A DNA stretch of 43,250 nucleotides from Bacteroides sp. 519. GTDB lineage: Bacteria > Bacteroidota > Bacteroidia > Bacteroidales > Bacteroidaceae. Position numbers and translations under genes: made by a program. Position 1 is the first letter of the stretch. Each line of letters starts with the position of its first letter. Below the pieces are notes generated by a model, which did no database searches, had not been told where the DNA came from, and saw only the letters and a list, made by a program, of their open reading frames with translations. The stretch is taken from assembly GCF_010500955.1 (NCBI RefSeq), contig NZ_QVMJ01000033.1, positions 1-43,250 on the forward strand, written 5' to 3'. Positions 1-10,900 of this stretch are shown here, piece by piece.

Positions 1-147
1 AACGATAGTTCTGAAAGGATAAAATTTGGATAACCCCAAATAAGCAATAAAGGGAAATATACAAATCTTCCGAACATGACTGGGCGATGCCTGGGGCTGA
101 ATTGAGCTGCCACTTCGTGGCGAATCTCGCTGCAGCGCGTTGCCGCT

Positions 148-2856
148 TCAGTTCACTAAAATACGACTTTTTACCTTATTAACATTGAAGCCCTTCAAAA
201 TCAACGAATAATTATCCGCAGGCAGATTTTTCTTATCCGTTTCAATTGTAATCTTGCGACTTTCGCCCGGCATCATACTAAAAAAGTTATCTGTATAATA
301 TGAAGGACGTACTGGTTTTCCGGTGGCATCCAACCATTGCAATTGTGTAAAGAAGGCTATTGAACGTCCTGTATTCTTCAGTTCAATATCAATATAATGC
401 CTATCTTCAATTGTACGGGTTTTATACTTCATTGCTACCTTAGTTGGTGCCAGATTTTTTATACTTTCAAAACCAGCTGTAGCCGGACCTGTCATAGACT
501 TCATACCACCATATACGCTATTTGAACGCCAGTAGAAGTTACTTCCTACTTCTTTTCCTTTATCGTCGAAAAGACGAAGTTTGATGAAATGTACAGGCGA
601 AATATCTTTAGGAAAATCAATTTTGATCACATCATTTACTGCTCCATCTTCGGGAAGATTAACTATTGCCTGATTCTTCCAAACTTGTTTGGAGTTGATA
701 TCATACACTTCTGCCGTAACTTTATAACCAGAAAAAGCTTTGTAATAATCATTAATTACTGATACTGTGTTCTTTAAATAATCGTATTGCGGATGTAGAG
801 GCTCGCAGGCATTTGCCGCAGCATAAAGTGCTGCCGTAGGTTCGAGCGACCAATCCCACATACGACCACATACCTGACGAATAGGAGAGTTGTGGTACCA
901 GAAAAGGAACCCGGAAGTATAACGATCGCCATAATTCAGCTTGTTGTAGTTCCATACTTCCCAGATGCTTTTGTAGCTCATAGCACCCACAAACTGCCCT
1001 TTCATAGCGAACTCATCAATACTTTCCGATTTTCCATACTCATTCACTAAATCAACATAAAGAGATGACATTTGATGGAATCCGTTACCATCGCTGTAGT
1101 CCCACACCTCTGTGTTAATTGGCCAAAGATCTTTTTCGGGCATCATTTCGCGCAGACACTCAACGGTGGGCAAACAAGGAGCACCGTATTCCGGATTGAA
1201 ACCATCTACACGACTACCCCGTTCGGAAGCAGTGTTTTCGTAATGCCGCATTGGATTAACCGTTTTATAAGGACTGCCATCGTGAATACCGCAACACTCC
1301 GATTGCATCTGGTAGCCACGTGTTCCATCTATCTTGTTCAGCAATTCTTCAAGGCCGGTCATCTCTGTCGATTCGTTTGAGCATACGTAGTAAGCCAGCG
1401 AAGGATGATTACGAACACGTTTAACGGTTGATTCTGCATTTTGCAGGTGTAACCCTTTGTCGATAGGATGCTTGGTGTCGCCCGTCATCCAGAATTCTTT
1501 CCAAATCATGATACCAAGTTCGTCGCACAAATCGAAGAAATAGTCGGACTCGGTGATACCGCCACCCCAGAAACGAATCAGGTTAACACCCGATTGTGCC
1601 GAATAACGAAGCTCAGCATACGTACGTTCGTTGGTTGTACGTAACATGTTTTCGGGCAGCCAGTTGGTTCCTTTTATGAAGATGTCTTTTCCGTTTACTT
1701 TGAAGGTACGCGACTTATCGGGAGTGTTTGTGTGCGATGTTATTTCGCGTATACCAAAGCGGGTTACAATAGAATCCGAAACAACTCCGCGTACTTCTGC
1801 TTTTAAAGAAAGTGTGTAAAGTTCTTGCGGTCCTTTGTTAATGGGCCACCAAAGCCGTGGGTTATCAATAGCCAACTGGGGAAAGTCAGTAGCATTAAAC
1901 TCCACAACTTCGGTTAACCCTCGCAACACCTCTACATCTTTCTCAAAGCAAATTCCTTCACCTACTATTTCACCTTTTATCTTTACCTTTTGTGTTCTGA
2001 AACCAGGGTTGTGTAACTCTACACTTACTGTTTGTTGTGAGTGGTTATAATCAGGTTTTCTCAAATCACTTTTAACAAATGGGTGATTCAGTTGCACTTC
2101 TCCTGTTTTAAAGAAACTAATATCTTTCCATATACCAGTATTGCGGTCGCGAATACCATCAAGATAAGTAAAATCCCAACCAACGGTCATAAGCATAGTT
2201 GTGTTTTTTCCAATCTCTCCATTGCCTCCGTTGCGGAATTCACCTGCTGCTCCCCACGATTTAGAAACACCTTGACGCGGACCGCCCGGTTCGTCTATCG
2301 GATATACTTTAACTGCTAGTACGTTTTTATTGCCCGAATTAATATAATCGGTTACATCGATAAACTCCTGACGGAACATTCCGGCTATGTTACAAACCAT
2401 CTTGCCATTAAGCCAGAACTCGGCACGGTAGTTTACTCCGTCTACCTGCATCCATAAACGTTCGTGATTTTCACGTTGCGGTCCATCGAACTCGGTACGA
2501 AACCAATATGTATAGAAATCGTGTCCCGCAGTACTCAAGTCGGGAATTTTATTACTGGTTATTTTGTTATTCAACCCGAAATAGGGTTCAGGATAAACTC
2601 CCTGAGCTACCAACGAGTTAAGCACTGTTCCGGGCACAATGGCTTCTGCCCATCCTTTTGCACTATATCCAACACGCGAAACATCTTCCGACTTGTTGGT
2701 TACCTCGCCCGATTTTTTCATCAACCATTGAGAATCACCACCATGTCCCGCTTGGGATTTTAAGGAAAAAAGATACTCGCGCCCCTGTGAAGAGGCAGAG
2801 GCGCAAGATGCTAAAATTAAAAAACTGAAAACTAAGTACCGTTGAAAACTTTTCAT
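148..2856 (-). CDS. GH2 family beta-glycosidase lipoprotein (beta-mannosidase / exo-glucosaminidase-like)
   Basis: A 902-residue exported lipoprotein: the N-terminus has a hydrophobic stretch followed by an LASC lipobox, so it is probably anchored in the outer or periplasmic membrane face. The order of parts fits GH2: sugar-binding jelly roll (about 85-230), immunoglobulin-like domain, then a TIM barrel starting near the KGTNWLP segment, with the family hallmark RFWGGG and CDELGI motifs. The likely acid/base is E495 in CSNES and the nucleophile E556 in NPEYG. A C-terminal beta-sandwich follows. It ends the susC-susD operon, 24 bp after susD, so it likely trims the oligosaccharide taken up by that pair. 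The RFWGGG type is seen in beta-mannosidases and exo-beta-glucosaminidases; I cannot tell these apart by eye. Confidence 0.9.
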   Translation of the reverse strand: MKSFQRYLVFSFLILASCASASSQGREYLFSLKSQAGHGGDSQWLMKKSGEVTNKSEDVSRVGYSAKGWAEAIVPGTVLNSLVAQGVYPEPYFGLNNKITSNKIPDLSTAGHDFYTYWFRTEFDGPQRENHERLWMQVDGVNYRAEFWLNGKMVCNIAGMFRQEFIDVTDYINSGNKNVLAVKVYPIDEPGGPRQGVSKSWGAAGEFRNGGNGEIGKNTTMLMTVGWDFTYLDGIRDRNTGIWKDISFFKTGEVQLNHPFVKSDLRKPDYNHSQQTVSVELHNPGFRTQKVKIKGEIVGEGICFEKDVEVLRGLTEVVEFNATDFPQLAIDNPRLWWPINKGPQELYTLSLKAEVRGVVSDSIVTRFGIREITSHTNTPDKSRTFKVNGKDIFIKGTNWLPENMLRTTNERTYAELRYSAQSGVNLIRFWGGGITESDYFFDLCDELGIMIWKEFWMTGDTKHPIDKGLHLQNAESTVKRVRNHPSLAYYVCSNESTEMTGLEELLNKIDGTRGYQMQSECCGIHDGSPYKTVNPMRHYENTASERGSRVDGFNPEYGAPCLPTVECLREMMPEKDLWPINTEVWDYSDGNGFHQMSSLYVDLVNEYGKSESIDEFAMKGQFVGAMSYKSIWEVWNYNKLNYGDRYTSGFLFWYHNSPIRQVCGRMWDWSLEPTAALYAAANACEPLHPQYDYLKNTVSVINDYYKAFSGYKVTAEVYDINSKQVWKNQAIVNLPEDGAVNDVIKIDFPKDISPVHFIKLRLFDDKGKEVGSNFYWRSNSVYGGMKSMTGPATAGFESIKNLAPTKVAMKYKTRTIEDRHYIDIELKNTGRSIAFFTQLQWLDATGKPVRPSYYTDNFFSMMPGESRKITIETDKKNLPADNYSLILKGFNVNKVKSRILVN

Positions 2857-2880
2857 ATTCTTGATTAGTGATGTTTATAC

Positions 2881-4626
2881 TTACAATTTATCCCAACCAT
2901 TTGGTTGTTGTGGATAAGGATCGCCTACTATAACTGATTCTATTTGCTTTTGTGGTATCGGCCGCAATACATGGAAATCCTGAATATTATCTTTTGGTAA
3001 TGTATGGTTGGTCCATTTATTTGTGAAGTAACCATACTTACGTACACGTTCAACTAGTTTTTGGGTACGTACAAGGTCCCACCAGCGCAGTTGTTCGCCA
3101 CAAAGTTCACGGGTGCGCTCGTCCAGAATGTAGTCAATGGTTACATCGCTGTCGGTTATCATCAGATCGGCAACATATTCAGCCGAAGAGGCTGCGCGTT
3201 TACGTAGTTCGTTTATATAGAATGCTGCACCATCGGTTACCGAATTGTTACCTAGCTTATGAGCTGCTTCGGCAGCAATAAGGTATGTTTCGGCCAAACG
3301 GTAAACTATGATTGATCGTTGCGAGTCGAACGAAAGAGCAGCACGGTTAGGATCAACAAACTTGGTCATAGTGGGGAAGTTGGGGTCGGTGTAGTTTTCC
3401 GGAGTCAGAATGTAATAGTTTTCCGACTCTATTTCCTCTTTCGTCATGGGTTTACCCGGCAAAAATCCTGCCAGTTCACCTTTCTTGCCACTACGTATAA
3501 CACTGTATTTTTCATCGCCTACCCAGAATTCCTGTTTCTTATTGCTGAAATCAACCGGAGCATTCCATTTGGTTTGGAACGAACCGTAGTAGCGCGAATC
3601 TTTATCTATATCACCAAATGCTTCGTTGTATAGCCAGTTTGTTCCATGATAACGCGCGTACACACGTCCGTCTTCAATAGTCTGCACGTTTCCACTGCCG
3701 TTGAAGTTAAAGTATCCGGCTACAAAATAGTGTGCAAAGCGGTTCATACCATCATCCTTTTCGGGTACACCATAAATCGGGTCATTGGTCATTTGTACGT
3801 TGAAAAGTACTTCCTGTCCGTTTTCGTTGCCTGGTTTGTGTACATCGGCATACTTTGATTCCAGTTTTATACCAATACCATCGGCATCTTTAATAAGCAG
3901 TGAGGAGATATTGAATGCTTTCTGAAAATCATCGCCTTTGGCAGCACTGCTCCATGCACGGGTAAGATATACTTTAGCCAACAGATGGCGTGCCAATGCA
4001 CGGGTTACACGTCCCGGATCGGTATTCTTTGGAGCTTCGGGCAGGTATCCGGCAGTAGTAGCATATTCAAGATCTTCAATAATGAAGTCGTACACATCAG
4101 CCATTGGGTCGCGCTTGGCCGATTTTACAACACTTTCGTTGTAGGTTTTGTTAAGTGTTACATCGCCAAAGAACTGCACAAGACGGAAGTATAACATGGC
4201 ACGAAAGAAACGGGCTTCGGACAACATGTTATTTTTCTTGGCTTCGGTAATACCTGTCATGTCTTCCCCAAAGTGCACAAGGCCGTTACAGGTATTGATG
4301 AGAGTGTACGAATCAGTCCAGAAAATACCTACGTATTCCGAGTTGGGCTTGTAGTTCTGGGTGTAATTACCCAGGTTGTAAATATCACCGGAGTTACGGC
4401 TGTAGAACTCGTCGGTTCCGGTTACGGTGAGCATGTGTACGGCTTTGTCTTTGCCATAGAAATTACGCATTCCACCGTACAGACCGTACAGTCCAAGTTC
4501 GAAACCTTGTGGGGTGCTGAATGATTCGGGTGTCATCTTTGAGTGATTTTCTTCATCAAGAAAACCGGAGCATGCCGATACAAATAACAGCGGAAGGCAT
4601 GCAAGTATATAGATTATCTTTTTCAT
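2881..4626 (-). CDS. SusD-family nutrient-binding outer membrane lipoprotein
   Basis: About 581 residues. The start chosen is the MKKIIYIL methionine, because it begins a clean lipoprotein signal (LLFVSAC, then GFLDEE); an in-frame ATG 27 bases upstream would add a non-signal leader. The sequence shows the SusD/RagB pattern: an N-terminal region with TPR-like helices (ARFFRAMLYFRLVQFFGDV), the RLAETYLIAAEAA helix, the RTRELCGEQLRWWDLVRT segment near the C-terminus and the usual LRPIPQKQIE ending. SusD proteins form a lid over the SusC channel on the cell surface and bind glycan. The gene lies 13 bp after susC and 24 bp before the GH2 gene, so the three are co-transcribed. Confidence 0.95.
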   Translation of the reverse strand: MKKIIYILACLPLLFVSACSGFLDEENHSKMTPESFSTPQGFELGLYGLYGGMRNFYGKDKAVHMLTVTGTDEFYSRNSGDIYNLGNYTQNYKPNSEYVGIFWTDSYTLINTCNGLVHFGEDMTGITEAKKNNMLSEARFFRAMLYFRLVQFFGDVTLNKTYNESVVKSAKRDPMADVYDFIIEDLEYATTAGYLPEAPKNTDPGRVTRALARHLLAKVYLTRAWSSAAKGDDFQKAFNISSLLIKDADGIGIKLESKYADVHKPGNENGQEVLFNVQMTNDPIYGVPEKDDGMNRFAHYFVAGYFNFNGSGNVQTIEDGRVYARYHGTNWLYNEAFGDIDKDSRYYGSFQTKWNAPVDFSNKKQEFWVGDEKYSVIRSGKKGELAGFLPGKPMTKEEIESENYYILTPENYTDPNFPTMTKFVDPNRAALSFDSQRSIIVYRLAETYLIAAEAAHKLGNNSVTDGAAFYINELRKRAASSAEYVADLMITDSDVTIDYILDERTRELCGEQLRWWDLVRTQKLVERVRKYGYFTNKWTNHTLPKDNIQDFHVLRPIPQKQIESVIVGDPYPQQPNGWDKL

Positions 4627-4639
4627 TGTGGTATTTAGT

Positions 4640-7600
4640 TTAGAATGTAACATTTAAGCCGAATAACATTTGCCAGGATGGAGGCACGCCGGTGTTCATT
4701 TCACGATTTGTTTCAGGGTCAATCCCGTTGTACTTGTTCACATATTCGGAGAAGAAGGTGAACGGGTTGGTTGCTGTGGCATACACACGCACATGGTTGA
4801 GCCCAATATACTTGAGTGCCGATTCGGGTAGTGTATAACCTAAAGTAACGGTACGTATTTTCAGGTACGATGCGTCAAACAGTGTAAGAGTTCCTCTGTA
4901 AGGAATGCTTTGTACGCGGTTATTTGGTGCCGGCCAGCGTGCATCGGTGTTTTCTGGTGTCCAGTAATCAATCTTAATATTGTTATATTGTCCGCCGGCA
5001 AGTGTATTTGTTCCGTCGTGATACAGCTTACTTCGCAGATATCCGCCCTGACGGAAGTTCATAACGAGCGTGAAGTCGAAGTTTTTCCATGCCAGTGTGT
5101 TTGTCCAGCCTCCTTCAAAGTTTGCCTGATGGCTGCCGATAACCTTGCGGTCGTGGTCGTTGATAACACCATCGGGTACACCGTCTGGTCCGCTGATATC
5201 AGCTACCTTGATGGTACCGATAACAGAATCATCGCCTTCTACTTTCAACCCATAACTCAATGCAAGCTCGCGATCTTCGGGAGTATCCTGCCAGATGCCT
5301 TGGTTTACGTATTCGTAGAACGACCCGAGCGGATGACCAACAAAGAGGTTGTCGGAGATCAGTTTATCCACGCCTTCGGTTAACTTCACTACCTTGTTGC
5401 GGTTCAGATAGATATTGAGGTCGCTTGTCCACTTAAACTTATCCTTTCCATCGCCATCAAACACATATACGCGGGTATTAAATTCGAATCCAACGTTTTC
5501 GGTTTTTCCTACATTATAAGGAATCTTCTTGCTCACACCACTGGTGGCGGGTGGAGTAAATTCCATCATCAGATTGTTGGAGAATTGTTTGTACGCTTCA
5601 ATAGATGCGGTGATACGGTTATTAAGGAAGCCCATATCCAAACCGAAGTTATAGCTGGCGGTACGTTCCCATTTCAGTTCGCTGTTGGATGCTGCATTGG
5701 GGTAGTAACCCATTACGCCGTTGGTACCGAAAATGTATTTTTTAGATTCCATGCTACCCATAGTATCATAGGGGTCTACATTGGTATTACCTACTTCGCC
5801 ATAGCTTACACGTAGCTTCAACTGCGAAAGGATATCTTTTGTAGGTTCCATAAATGCCTCGTTACCGATGTTCCATGCCAGAGCTGCCGATGGGAAGTAC
5901 TGCCATTTGTTACCTTTGGCCAAGCGTGAAGATCCGTCGGCACGCAGCGTAGCAGTAACATAATAACGCTGGTTGAAATCGTAGTTCAAACGGCCCATAT
6001 ACGAAAGCAGACTCCATTTATTGAATTCACCACCACCTTTGTGATTCTCACCTGTGCCGGGATTGTAGTAGCCTACATCGTTGGTGGGTACATTATCATA
6101 GTTCTGGTTAAACTCGGATAATTCGCGTTCTTCGGCACTGAACATACCTGTTACGTTGAAGTTGTGTTTGCCTATGCTCTTGTCATAAGTTAACAAGTGT
6201 TCCAGTGTCCAGTCTATAATCGTTTCGGACTTGTTGTATGCATAGTTGCTTGAGTTTTTCCGCTTGCTGGTTCCCTGCTGGTAGTAACGACGCAGGTTAG
6301 TGTAGGATATTTGTGCTCCTGCATTCATGCGATACTTGAATCCGTGGGTGAAGTCAATTTCCAGATAACCGGTTGTAAAGGTTGACAGGCGTTTGCGGTC
6401 ATCTTGTACTGCACCGGGGCGCAGGTCCATCAATGGGTTGCTCATCAAATCGTTAGTCTGTACCTTTTCGCGAATCGAACCATCGGCTAAGTATGGAGTG
6501 AGTAACGGACTGAGACGTAAAGCGTCACTCATCGGATTCAAATCCTCACCTCTACTTATATAATAGGTGTTTAGTGAGTTGATACCTACTTTTAGCCAAT
6601 TGTTTACGGTGTGGTCTAACGATAGTTTTCCGGTTACACGGTCAACACCCTGAAGATCGTACACACCAGTGGCCTGATAGTAGCCCAACGATGCGGCATA
6701 CTGTGTATTCTTCGATCCACCTACAATACTCAACTGGTGATTGGTGGTAATGGGATCGTTCTTGTACAGCTCCTTCTGCCAGTCGGTACTAACGCCATTT
6801 TGCCAACCTTCGTACTCGCCGTCCATACCGCCTTCAAATATTTTATCAATAACGCGGGGATCATCTACACCTGTGTATCCGTCGGAATTCTTGTAACGGT
6901 TGTAAGTAGCCCATTTGCGTAAGGTCATGTAATCGTCAGAGTTCATTACATCGTAAAAATCCAACGGCTTACTTATTCCAATATATCCGCTATAACTAAC
7001 GGTTGCCTTGGCCGATTCGCTACCGCGCTTTGTGGTAACAAGGATAACTCCATTTGCTCCGCGCGATCCGTAAATGGCAGTAGAGGAAGCATCTTTCAAT
7101 ACTGTTACCGATGTTATATCATCCGGCGCAATGTTATTCATTTGCCCCAGATCATAAGGAATTCCATCAACCACCAGTAACGGGTCGTTTCCGGCAGCAA
7201 TAGAGCGTGCTCCACGAATACGGATTTCGGGTGTGTGCCCGGGATGTGACGAACCACCGCTCCGTTGAATATTCACTCCGGCTCCGGCACCTTGCAATGC
7301 CATGGCAATGTTGGTAGCCGGTGTTTGGCGAATGGTGTTTTCGCCTACAACGTTCACAGCACCAGTTAGATCGGACTTTTTACGGGTACCATAACCAACA
7401 ACTACAACAGCGTCGAGGCTTACAACATCTTCAGCCAAAACAATGTCGATTTTACTTCGTCCGTTTATGGCTACTTCCTGAGGTGTATAACCTACCGACG
7501 AGAACACAAGCACATCATTGCTATTTGCCATAATTGAATATACTCCATCAATATTGGTAATAGTTCCGTTTGATGTGTTTTTTACTTTTACAGCAGCACC

Positions 7601-7744
7601 AATAACCGATTCGCCGCTTGCCGTAACGGTACCGGTAACAGTAATTTTTGTCTGCTGATTGGTTTGTGCGTTTACTACATTTGTAGTTAGAAATAAAGCG
7701 GCTATCATACTTAATGTAAGGAACCGTTTAAATCTGTTTTTCAT
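4640..7744 (-). CDS. SusC-family TonB-dependent glycan importer
   Basis: About 1034 residues from the MKNRFKRFLT start, which begins a standard signal peptide ending near VVNAQ; an alternative ATG 15 bases upstream (7759) is also possible, while the much longer open frame to 7903 runs through the promoter and is not credible. After the signal comes a carboxypeptidase-D-like domain (VTGTVTASGESVIGA), then a plug with the TonB-box-like DAVVVVGYGT segment and YGSRGANGVILVTTKRG, then a 22-strand barrel ending in an aromatic NVTF. It is the outer-membrane channel of this locus, partnered by the following susD. Transcription probably starts near 7776 from a TATATTTG element. Confidence 0.95.
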   Translation of the reverse strand: MKNRFKRFLTLSMIAALFLTTNVVNAQTNQQTKITVTGTVTASGESVIGAAVKVKNTSNGTITNIDGVYSIMANSNDVLVFSSVGYTPQEVAINGRSKIDIVLAEDVVSLDAVVVVGYGTRKKSDLTGAVNVVGENTIRQTPATNIAMALQGAGAGVNIQRSGGSSHPGHTPEIRIRGARSIAAGNDPLLVVDGIPYDLGQMNNIAPDDITSVTVLKDASSTAIYGSRGANGVILVTTKRGSESAKATVSYSGYIGISKPLDFYDVMNSDDYMTLRKWATYNRYKNSDGYTGVDDPRVIDKIFEGGMDGEYEGWQNGVSTDWQKELYKNDPITTNHQLSIVGGSKNTQYAASLGYYQATGVYDLQGVDRVTGKLSLDHTVNNWLKVGINSLNTYYISRGEDLNPMSDALRLSPLLTPYLADGSIREKVQTNDLMSNPLMDLRPGAVQDDRKRLSTFTTGYLEIDFTHGFKYRMNAGAQISYTNLRRYYQQGTSKRKNSSNYAYNKSETIIDWTLEHLLTYDKSIGKHNFNVTGMFSAEERELSEFNQNYDNVPTNDVGYYNPGTGENHKGGGEFNKWSLLSYMGRLNYDFNQRYYVTATLRADGSSRLAKGNKWQYFPSAALAWNIGNEAFMEPTKDILSQLKLRVSYGEVGNTNVDPYDTMGSMESKKYIFGTNGVMGYYPNAASNSELKWERTASYNFGLDMGFLNNRITASIEAYKQFSNNLMMEFTPPATSGVSKKIPYNVGKTENVGFEFNTRVYVFDGDGKDKFKWTSDLNIYLNRNKVVKLTEGVDKLISDNLFVGHPLGSFYEYVNQGIWQDTPEDRELALSYGLKVEGDDSVIGTIKVADISGPDGVPDGVINDHDRKVIGSHQANFEGGWTNTLAWKNFDFTLVMNFRQGGYLRSKLYHDGTNTLAGGQYNNIKIDYWTPENTDARWPAPNNRVQSIPYRGTLTLFDASYLKIRTVTLGYTLPESALKYIGLNHVRVYATATNPFTFFSEYVNKYNGIDPETNREMNTGVPPSWQMLFGLNVTF

Positions 7745-7782
7745 TGTGTTTCTTTTCATACATATTAATTGATTCGTTTCTG

Positions 7783-7790
7783 CAAATATA
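7783..7790 (-). promoter_or_regulatory. -7 element of the susC operon promoter
   Basis: On the minus strand this reads TATATTTG, an exact match to the Bacteroidales TAnnTTTG -7 box, 24 bases upstream of the first possible susC start. No good -33 TTTG lies 19-21 bases upstream, which fits a promoter that depends on an activator such as the neighbouring HTCS. Inference from sequence only. Confidence 0.55.
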
Positions 7791-7847
7791 GATAAGTCAC
7801 AATGACTGTTTTTACGGATTCCGGTAAGAATAGTCGGAAAAAAGGTT

Positions 7848-7881
7848 TGGCAGAAATACGGACTATTATGGCAGATATACG
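7848..7881. promoter_or_regulatory. Candidate HTCS operator: 13-bp direct repeat, 21 bp period
   Basis: TGGCAGAAATACG at 7848-7860 and TGGCAGATATACG at 7869-7881 differ at one base and start 21 bp apart, i.e. two helical turns. They sit between susC and the divergent HTCS gene, about 60-90 bp upstream of the susC -7 box. AraC-type DNA-binding domains commonly bind direct repeats with this spacing, so this is the best candidate binding site for the HTCS output domain. Confidence 0.5.
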
Positions 7882-7927
7882 CATAATGCCCTGTAGCGCT
7901 CATTAATCATGGTTTATTATAAAACAC

Positions 7928-7935
7928 TATATTTG
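7928..7935 (+). promoter_or_regulatory. -7 element of the HTCS gene promoter
   Basis: TATATTTG matches the TAnnTTTG consensus and lies 24 bases before the chosen HTCS start at 7960. The same octamer at the same distance serves susC on the other strand. The -33 region is weak. Confidence 0.5.
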
Positions 7936-7959
7936 CATAAACTCAATCCTGATACTTGC

Positions 7960-10900
7960 ATGAAAAATATTTCGGCCCTACTAATCTCAATCCTTGCTAT
8001 CTGTTTTCATACAGCACATGCATACAATATACAACAGATATCTTTTCAGAATGGACTAACCTCGAGTGCTGTACGATTTGTTGCAATGGATAGCTATGGA
8101 TTTATGTGGTATGCTACTTACGATGGACTTAACCGCTACGACGGATTGTCGGTAAAAAGTTATATGCCAACCAGCAATCCTAACTCGTTGCCGGGAAACG
8201 TAATAAGGCATATTACAGAAACAGAACCTGGCATGCTTTGGCTGAAAACCAATCAGGGATTGTGTTTATTCAATTCCCAATCCGGTACATTCCAAAATTA
8301 TCCGGATATGCGAGTTTCATTTTGGCAAGCCAAAAGTCCGGACGGAACTTTCTTTGTTCTATCCGAAAACGATTCAATAGCCGTATATAATAAATCGGAT
8401 GGTACATTCCACAACATTCATACTCCGGGAATAAAAACTAACCGGGTATGGAGTTTTACAGTATGTAAAGATGATATTATCTGGGTGTTCAGAAGCCGGG
8501 AACAGGCCATGCGCTACAAAATAATCAAAGAAAACGGCATTATTACCGGCACCTACCGGTTGATGGATTATGAACATGAAGTACCCATAAGGTGGGCATT
8601 CGAGAAAGGTACAGATGTGGTATTTGTTGATACCAGATTCGACCTCTATACCCTCGACATTAATACTGGAGTAAAAGAGTTTGTGATAAATATAGCTTCG
8701 GAAGTACCTCCCAACGAAAGCCTCAGAGATGCTGTAATAGCTGGTAATGATATATTCTTTGCTTTTATTAATGATGGACTTAAGGTAATAAGGCGTGATC
8801 CGGAAGCCCGGAAGCCACCGTATATTGAACGTACCACGCTTAATTATGGTGTTTTTTCGTTGGCTTACGATCCGGTGCAGCAAATTGTACTGGTAGGAAC
8901 CGATGGATATGGAGTATACATCTACTCGGAAGAGGATTATACATTGCGTTCTTCTATGTTGTACGAGTTCTACCCTCAAACAAAAGTTCCGGTACGATCG
9001 GTAATGCTGGATGCGGATAAAAATTTATGGATCGGAACCAAAGGCGACGGACTTTTTTGTTTTCCCAATTACAATCCCGATGAGCCTCTTCCGGGTAAAG
9101 AAATGAATCATTTCCATATACAAAACTCTAGTTTGGCAAATAATTCTATCTTCAGCCTTGTTGAAAGCAAACATAATTTGTTGTGGATTGTGAGCGGTGG
9201 GCCAGGGCTCAACTATTATTCGTATGCTGATAAGCGTATACACAAACTGCAACAACCACCCGGAAGCAAGGCTTTGCATTTCCTCAATTCGGTTATTGAG
9301 CAAGATGCAAATACGTTGTGGGTATTGACTTCGGGCGAAGGGTTACACCGTGTAAAGCTGACTGTTACAAATGAGGTTCCGTGCATAAAAAGCGTTGAGC
9401 AATTCAGATTTTTCCAAACAGAGAACGTAATTTATGATACGGAAATAGAAAACGATTCTATTTTATGGATAGGAAGCCGGGGTGATGGTTTGGTTAGATT
9501 CAATCTGAAAACAGAAGAAAAAGCAGCTTACTTGTTAGAGAATAGTGAAAATCAATTGGTTAATGATATATTAGTTGTGTACCGCGATAGCCATGAAAGG
9601 TTATGGCTTGGTACCAGCTTCGGACTTTGCCGGATAATCCATGTGGGAAGAGAAAAACTGGAATATACCAATTATAATACCGAGTCGGGACTTCCTAACA
9701 ATACCATACACGGAATAACAGAAGATTTACAAGGTTGCCTTTGGTTGAGCACCAACAGAGGATTGTCACGGTTCGACCCGCGAACAAATGTTTTCACTAA
9801 TTATACAAACCCCAATGATTTACGTGTGTTGGAATTCAGCGATATTGCATATTACAAGTGTCCCCGTACAGGAATAATGTTTTTTGGCGGTATCGACGGA
9901 TTTGTATCCATACGTACCAACGAAATAGAAATGCCTGCTTTTACTCCTAATTTTTATTTCAATTCTCTTAGTATTTATGGTAATGAAGTAGCCATAGCAG
10001 ATTATATTAAAACAAAAGATCAAAAGGAAGTTATAGAATTATCGCATAACCAGAATTTCTTCACCGTATCGTTTGTTGCCCCCGATTATGTAAACGGACA
10101 TAAATACACTTATCAATATCTGTTGAGCGGCCATAGTGATAAATGGATTGATAATGGAACATCGAACAGTGTTACATTCACCAATATGGCTCCGGGAGAG
10201 TATTTACTAAAAGTACGTTACTCTGTCAACAACATTTTCGAGGAACAACCTGTATATACCCAATATATACGTATACTTCCGCCGTGGTACATGTCTACCT
10301 TGGCTTACATTATTTATGTTATGGTGTTAGGTTCGCTAGGATGTTTTCTCATCGTATCTTATAACCGACGAGTCAAAAGTAAACAACAGCGGGTATTCGA
10401 AAAGATGGAACAGAAGAAAACAGAAGAAATATACGAATCGAAACTGCGCTTCTTTACCAATATAACACATGAGTTCAGTACCCCACTTACTCTTATCTAT
10501 GGTCCGTGCGACCATATACTTTCTTCAGTCGAAGAATCGTCGCCAGTCTATGATTATGCATTACTCATACGTCGGAATGCCGAAAGGCTAAACGGGTTGA
10601 TACAGGAACTAATAGAGTTCCGCAGAATAGACACCGGTCATACTCAGGTTGTTATTGAAAAGGTTGCCATAGAAGAGTTTGCTGGTAATATACTATCGTC
10701 TTTCCGGTTATTGGCCGATAGTAAACAAACAAATTATGTAGTAAGCATAGAGAAGAGGCTGATGTGGCAAACCGATACCAAATGTTATATGAACATATTA
10801 ACAAACCTGGTATCGAATGCATTTAAATATACACCCGATGGGGGCAATATCAGTGTAGACATTTCTGTTGATAATCAGATGCTTGTTACAACGGTATCGA

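Noticed and set aside
61..147. Terminator or RNA after the GH2 gene
   Set aside because: Only a 5-bp GCCAC/GTGGC hairpin (109-121) is seen, with no T tract; too weak to call.
4910..5383. 157-codon plus-strand frame opposite susC
   Set aside because: It is antisense to a well-supported gene, without domain, signal or promoter.
7745..7903. Longer N-terminus for SusC
   Set aside because: The extension crosses the -7 box and the operator repeats and would bury the signal peptide.
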